DNA of 64,000 bases from Paenibacillus illinoisensis NBRC 15959 (lineage in GTDB: Bacteria > Bacillota > Bacilli > Paenibacillales > Paenibacillaceae): the NCBI RefSeq assembly GCF_004000925.1, contig NZ_BIME01000009.1:62001-126000 (forward strand). The letters are read 5' to 3'. Shown piece after piece: positions 60,063 through 64,000 of the stretch. Below the pieces are notes generated by a model. The model saw only the letters and a list, made by a program, of their open reading frames with translations, did not search any database and was not told the origin of the DNA. Position numbers and translations under genes: made by a program. How positions within the stretch are numbered: position 1 is the stretch's first letter; the number at the start of each line of letters is the position of its first letter.

Positions 60063-60479
60063 ATGAATAAGACGGAACTAGAACAAAACATTGTAAAGGC
60101 ATTGGAAAACAACCCTTTTTGCAGCTTCTCAACCGTGGAAAATGGTAAACCGAAATCCCGCTATATGGCGCTTTTCAATGATGGTATGAATATTCACTTG
60201 GCGACGAACCGCCGCACACATAAGGTAGAGGAGCTTGAGAACAACCCTAATGTTAGTCTTTTGCTCGGCTATGAGGCGGGTGGCTCCAAAGAAGTGGTTG
60301 AGATCGAAGGAACCTGTGAAGTAACCAAAAATGAAAACCTGCGTGAAGAAGTGTGGAATGATGAACTGAAAGCATGGTTTGACGGACCGAACGATCCGAA
60401 TTATGTCATTTTGGATATTACACCAGTACGCATTGAATATACAGGCAAGGACCATGAGCATCAGGTGTGGGAACAATAA
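60063..60479 (+). CDS. Pyridoxamine 5'-phosphate oxidase family protein
   Basis: Flavin-binding split-barrel protein of 138 residues, general-stress-protein-26 type. Motifs: NPFCSFSTVENGKPKSRYMALFNDGMNIHLATNRRTHKVEELENNPNVSLLLGYE, then WFDGPNDPNYVILDITPVRIEY. Likely binds FMN or F420-like cofactors and may reduce small molecules. The ATG at 60063 has AAGGAG eight bases upstream; a longer frame from 60000 is leader. Confidence 0.9.
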   Translation: MNKTELEQNIVKALENNPFCSFSTVENGKPKSRYMALFNDGMNIHLATNRRTHKVEELENNPNVSLLLGYEAGGSKEVVEIEGTCEVTKNENLREEVWNDELKAWFDGPNDPNYVILDITPVRIEYTGKDHEHQVWEQ

Positions 60480-60952
60480 AGCAACCGAATGAAGTGCTCT
60501 TTGGGAGCGCTGAATAATCGGATATATCTTGATGGACATATAAACCGTGAGGCCGCAGAGCTTCGCGGTTTTTTGCTGGCTGATGAGCAGGCTGAAATGG
60601 ATACATATGTAAGTCCTATGTAATATACGTATTTAACACGGTTAGTAAACTATATATTAACAAAAAAAGAGAGAATAATGTCGAAATCCCGCATGATTAT
60701 GTAAAGTTGGATTCTTATGTGCGGATAATGTAAAAAATAATGCTTTTCAACCACGCCTCATTGCGTTATGATTTGGAATGTAAACGATACGCACAGATAT
60801 GAATAGATGTTCATGTGAGATAAACTAACCTGAATTCAGCTGGTGAAGACCATGATTTCAGCACGCACAACCCATGAAATCTATGCTATTTCTGCGCCTA
60901 TTCGTTTGCACACTATGGCATGATTCAATGTACATAACCGGGAGGGGTTATT
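60480..60952. other. Intergenic region before the cyclic-nucleotide phosphodiesterase gene
   Basis: About 470 bp, AT-rich. It starts with a terminator (60542-60575). TATGAT at 60767 could be a -10 box, but no good -35 lies at the right distance. No riboswitch, clear Pho box or credible frame. Confidence 0.5.
60542..60575 (+). terminator. Terminator after the pyridoxamine-oxidase-like gene
   Basis: Stem AACCGTGAGGC with GCTTCGCGGTT (two mismatches) followed by six T. Confidence 0.75.
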
Positions 60953-63205
60953 TTGAAAAAGAACAAAAAAGTATTATCAAGCCTGACTGCCGCTTTAGTT
61001 GCATTAAACGTGCTTGCAGTATTTCCGGTACCTGTATCGGCTGCAGATGCTGCCAAAGTAAAATTGCGGATCATGGAAACAACGGACATTCATGACAATC
61101 TGCTTAACTACGACTACTACTCCGATAAAGAGACCGATCAATATGGACTCGCCAAAACAGCTACGCTGATCAAAAAAGCCCGTGAAGAAGCGAAAAACAG
61201 CCTGTTGTTCGACAATGGTGACCTGATTCAGGGTAACCCGCTCGGAGACTATGTAGCCAAAATCGATCCACTTCAAAAGGGTGAGACTCACCCTGTATAT
61301 AAAGCAATGAACCTGCTCGATTATGATGCCGGTAACATCGGAAACCACGAGTTTAACTATGGTCTGGATTTCCTGGACATGACGCTGGAGGGCGCCAACT
61401 TCCCTTATATTAATGCGAATGTCTATGTAGATGACGGCGATGACGATGAAACGAACGACAAGAATTACTTCACTCCCTATGAAATTCTGGACAAAAAAGT
61501 AACGGATGAGAGCGGTAAAGAGCACACGATCAAAGTGGGTGTTATTGGATTCGTACCGCCACAAATTATGCAGTGGGACAGTGCTAATCTGGAAGGCAAA
61601 GTCATTGCCAAGGATATTATTGCTACAGCCAAGAAATTCATTCCACAAATGAAGGCTGAAGGTGCAGACATTATCGTTGCCATTCCTCACTCCGGTTTTG
61701 AAGATATCCCTCAAACGGATCTGATGGAAAACTCGGTGCTGTACCTGAGCCAGGTAGAGGGGATTAATGCGATTCTGTTTGGACATGCCCACAAGGTATT
61801 TCCAAGTGCTGATTTTGAAGGCAAAAAGGGAGTAGATCTTGAAAAAGGCACCATCAATGGCGTTCCAGCGGTGGAGCCAGGCTTCTGGGGTGATCATCTC
61901 GGAATCATTGATCTTGATCTGGAGCTGGTGGATGGCAAGTGGAAAGTGGTAGATTCCGCGACAGAAGCACGTCCAATCTATGACACTGCGAACAAAAAGC
62001 CATTGGTTGATGCAGATCAGGAGATCATCGATGCGGTTCATGAAGAGCACGAAGGTACGCTTGAGTATGTACGTGGTCCGGTCGGAGAGACAACGGCTCC
62101 AATCAACAGCTTCTTCGCTTTGGTACAGGACGATCCATCCATTCAGATCGTGACGAATGCTCAGAAATGGTACGTGGAGAAACACATGCAAGGAACCGAG
62201 TATGAAGATATCCCGGTATTGTCTGCAGGAGCTCCATTTAAAGCGGGCGGTCGTTCAGGTGCTTCGTACTATACGAATATCCCTGCAGGCACCATCGCGA
62301 TCAAAAACGTAGCTGATCTGTACGTATATCCGAATACGGTACATGCCGTTCTGGTTAACGGTGCTGAAATCAAGGAATGGCTGGAATGGTCTGCGGGCCA
62401 GTTCAATCAGATCGACCCGGCTAAGGGTGGACAGCAGCAGCTGATCAATATGGATTTCCCGACGTACAACTTTGATGTTATCGATGGTGTAACGTATCAA
62501 ATCGATGTGACTCAGCCTGCCAAATACGATTCCAAAGCAACCGTGGTGAATGCATCGGCAAGCCGGATCAAGGACCTGAGCTTCAATGGCAAACCGATTG
62601 ATCCGGAGCAAAAGTTTATCGTGGCAACGAATAACTATCGTGCTTCTTCGTCCAAACTGGCCAATCCGGATGGTAAACGTATCGTTTTGGCAGCTCCGGA
62701 TGAGAACCGTCAAGTCATCATTGACTACATCCGTGATAACAAAACAATCAATCCGGCAGCGGATGGCAACTGGTCACTGGCACCAATTAAGCCTTCTGCA
62801 AGTGTAACTGCAGCAGCGCTGAACGATCTTGAAGTGGTGTTTGCGTCTTCTCCGGATGCCAAAGCGCTGGTTGAAGCTAACCCGGCAATGTCGTTCATTG
62901 GTACGGATGACGAAGGTTTTGCCGAGTATGGCTTGAAATTGACTGGAGAAGCCGCGGTGACTCCCGAACCGGGAACGAAGCCTGCTCCAGCACCAACACC
63001 TGCTCCAGCACCAACACCAAAACCAGAACCGCAACCTGAGAAACCAGCAAGCGGCAAAGTGGTATATGTGGTGAAAAAAGGGGACAACCTGTACCGCATC
63101 GGCTTGAAATATGGTGTGGACTGGCGCAAGCTTGCCACAGCCAACAAAATTTCAAATGTACATCAATTGAAAGTTGGACAGAAAATCGTAATTCCCGCTT
63201 CTTAA
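60953..63205 (+). CDS. Secreted 2',3'-cyclic-nucleotide 2'-phosphodiesterase/3'-nucleotidase with LysM
   Basis: Extracellular bifunctional nucleotidase of 750 residues. A signal peptide ends near PVSAAD. The metallophosphatase domain shows IMETTDIHDNLLN (Asp-x-His), LLFDNGDLIQGNPLGDY, IGNHEFNYGLDFL, IPHSGFED and ILFGHAHKVF. The 5'-nucleotidase C-terminal domain covers about residues 370-600 (SFFALVQDDPSIQIV, FKAGGRSGASYYTNIP, VYPNTVHAVLVNG). A Pro/Ala-rich linker leads to one LysM domain (YVVKKGDNLYRIGLKYGVDWRKLA) that binds peptidoglycan. TTG start with GGAGGGG. It supplies phosphate and nucleosides from outside RNA fragments, joining well with the nucleoside importer at 27-33 kb. Confidence 0.94.
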   Translation: MKKNKKVLSSLTAALVALNVLAVFPVPVSAADAAKVKLRIMETTDIHDNLLNYDYYSDKETDQYGLAKTATLIKKAREEAKNSLLFDNGDLIQGNPLGDYVAKIDPLQKGETHPVYKAMNLLDYDAGNIGNHEFNYGLDFLDMTLEGANFPYINANVYVDDGDDDETNDKNYFTPYEILDKKVTDESGKEHTIKVGVIGFVPPQIMQWDSANLEGKVIAKDIIATAKKFIPQMKAEGADIIVAIPHSGFEDIPQTDLMENSVLYLSQVEGINAILFGHAHKVFPSADFEGKKGVDLEKGTINGVPAVEPGFWGDHLGIIDLDLELVDGKWKVVDSATEARPIYDTANKKPLVDADQEIIDAVHEEHEGTLEYVRGPVGETTAPINSFFALVQDDPSIQIVTNAQKWYVEKHMQGTEYEDIPVLSAGAPFKAGGRSGASYYTNIPAGTIAIKNVADLYVYPNTVHAVLVNGAEIKEWLEWSAGQFNQIDPAKGGQQQLINMDFPTYNFDVIDGVTYQIDVTQPAKYDSKATVVNASASRIKDLSFNGKPIDPEQKFIVATNNYRASSSKLANPDGKRIVLAAPDENRQVIIDYIRDNKTINPAADGNWSLAPIKPSASVTAAALNDLEVVFASSPDAKALVEANPAMSFIGTDDEGFAEYGLKLTGEAAVTPEPGTKPAPAPTPAPAPTPKPEPQPEKPASGKVVYVVKKGDNLYRIGLKYGVDWRKLATANKISNVHQLKVGQKIVIPAS

Positions 63206-63221
63206 TATAAAGCGGATGATG

Positions 63222-63257
63222 AAGGCCGACAGTCAACAGACTGGCGGTCTTTTTTTC
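63222..63257 (+). terminator. Terminator after the phosphodiesterase gene
   Basis: Stem GGCCGACAGTC with GACTGGCGGTC (few mismatches), three-base loop, seven T. Confidence 0.85.
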
Positions 63258-63416
63258 TGCAAAAATGTTTAAGACTGTAGCAAAAACGTTCATACCGGAA
63301 GTCATCAAAACACTAGAGATTAATTTTATGACCCATGCTATAATATTTACAAACTTTGGGTATATACCATTTAACATTAATTGAAATAGAAACATAAACC
63401 GGCAAGGGGGTTCTAC

Positions 63417-64000
63417 ATGAATTGCAGTGGCTGCAGTCCAATCTATCCAATTGAGGATCAAGGTACTCTGTATCTGCGTCCCGTTTTCCCCGTTTTGCTG
63501 GAATTGCTGAGAACGTTGGGTGTGCATGTTGAACATTCGGATGAAGCGATATGGATGACCTATACGAATGCTGAATCTGTACAAAACTGGCTGGAAGCGA
63601 TACAGAAGCTCGAAGCCATCCGCCCGGAATCGATTACAGTACAGGTAACTTCAATGCATGAACAGGCGGATCAAGCAGGCTGGATTAGTCTTCAGATGAT
63701 GAAATCTCGATTCAAGCATGCTGATCTGGTATCGATTATTTTGAACAACCAATTCAGCAGTCATATGCAGCCTATTGTTGATGCAAATGAACAGATTGTC
63801 GGATTCGAGTTTTTGCTTCGACCTTCCGAAAATGGCACGCCATTTAGCCCGTATAACTTGTTTGAGGTTGCCCGGGACACGGGTTTACATTCCTTTTTGG
63901 ATCGGACCGCAAGAATCACAGCAATCGAAACAAGTGCAGCCTTTTTGCCTCATGGTGTTAAGCGCTTTGTGAATTTCCTGCCCTCCTCTATATACAATCC
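63417..64000 (+). CDS. EAL-domain protein, probable c-di-GMP phosphodiesterase (3' truncated by window edge)
   Basis: The first 194 codons of a gene running off the window. Residues 1-105 are a non-catalytic lead with several Cys (MNCSGCSPIYPIED), not recognised. From about residue 108 an EAL domain starts: LNNQFSSHMQPIVDANEQIVGFEFLLRPSE, where EFL stands in place of EAL, then FEVARDTGLHSFLDRTARITAIE and KRFVNFLPSSIYNP, corresponding to the Asn of the metal site. The Glu of the signature is kept, so activity is possible. AAGGGGG precedes the ATG. Confidence 0.85.
   Translation, partial: MNCSGCSPIYPIEDQGTLYLRPVFPVLLELLRTLGVHVEHSDEAIWMTYTNAESVQNWLEAIQKLEAIRPESITVQVTSMHEQADQAGWISLQMMKSRFKHADLVSIILNNQFSSHMQPIVDANEQIVGFEFLLRPSENGTPFSPYNLFEVARDTGLHSFLDRTARITAIETSAAFLPHGVKRFVNFLPSSIYN

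Noticed and set aside
60779..60792. Possible cre box TGTAAACGATACGC before the phosphodiesterase gene
   Set aside because: The last three positions do not fit the WCA end of the consensus.
61004..62191. 395-codon open frame on the minus strand
   Set aside because: It lies wholly inside the cyclic-nucleotide phosphodiesterase gene, which has clear domains; the antisense frame shows no signal, motif or ribosome-binding site.
62985..63055. Direct repeats coding for Pro-Ala
   Set aside because: They are the proline-rich linker between nucleotidase and LysM domains, not a CRISPR or satellite.

Overview
The window looks like a chromosomal segment of a Gram-positive, spore-former-type Firmicute, most likely Paenibacillus. 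The reasons are strong Shine-Dalgarno sequences with many TTG and GTG starts, a YesN-type AraC response regulator beside a sugar ABC importer, the B. subtilis-like gene sets glnQHMP, ycnJ-ycnI and nupNOPQ, a CsoR/CopZ/CopA copper locus, a T-box leader, a TPP riboswitch and CcpA-type cre DNA. Nothing marks a phage, plasmid or IS element; I see no transposase, tRNA, rRNA or CRISPR array. Coding density is high, and rho-independent terminators separate most transcription units.

Layout. 1-6.0 kb: the end of an AraC-type response regulator, then a five-gene unit of sugar-binding lipoprotein, uncharacterised barrel protein, two sugar permeases and an FAD oxidoreductase (no ATPase). 6.1-9.2 kb (minus): glutamine importer glnQHMP. 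9.7-15.6 kb: GH28 pectinase-type enzyme, AraC regulator with a cre site over its promoter, DUF985 cupin, aldo/keto reductase, DUF445 membrane protein. 15.8-17.8 kb: a three-gene module of immunity-type lipoprotein, lipase with a C-terminal WXG100-like domain, and a 90-residue WXG helical partner. 17.9-22.1 kb (minus): YcnI, YcnJ and a NarL/DesK-type two-component system. 22.4-27.1 kb: small proteins, a GGDEF/HD-GYP membrane protein, DUF5317 with a coupled 34-residue peptide, and a secreted SLH-like protein.

27.3-33.5 kb: nucleoside importer operon (BMP lipoprotein, ATPase, two permeases) continuing into a sulfite-oxidase-like protein and a nucleoside phosphorylase. 33.5-37.2 kb: LysR, EamA transporter, hypothetical proteins, GNAT. 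37.3-40.7 kb: csoR, copZ, copA with two matching CsoR operators. 40.8-43.6 kb: ABC-2-type membrane protein under a promoter covered by twin palindromes, TetR regulator and an overlapping nitroreductase. 43.7-48.0 kb (minus): TatD hydrolase and a TPP-riboswitch-controlled transporter for a thiamine precursor. 48.2-52.4 kb: VOC protein, DUF2798, MFS transporter, T-box-controlled serS. 52.6-64 kb: Ig-like cell-surface protein, small enzymes, 5-oxoprolinase genes pxpBCA, NUDIX, a pyridoxamine-oxidase-like protein, a LysM-anchored cyclic-nucleotide phosphodiesterase, and an EAL protein running off the right edge.

The most interesting system is the 15.8-17.8 kb module. It matches the logic of the recently described type VII-secreted lipase toxins with reversed domain order (TslA with TilA immunity lipoprotein and TlaA partners in Staphylococcus aureus): an N-terminal lipase with a visible catalytic triad, a C-terminal WXG100-like export domain, one helical partner carrying a real WXG motif, and a cognate lipoprotein encoded first. 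No secretion apparatus is encoded in the window.
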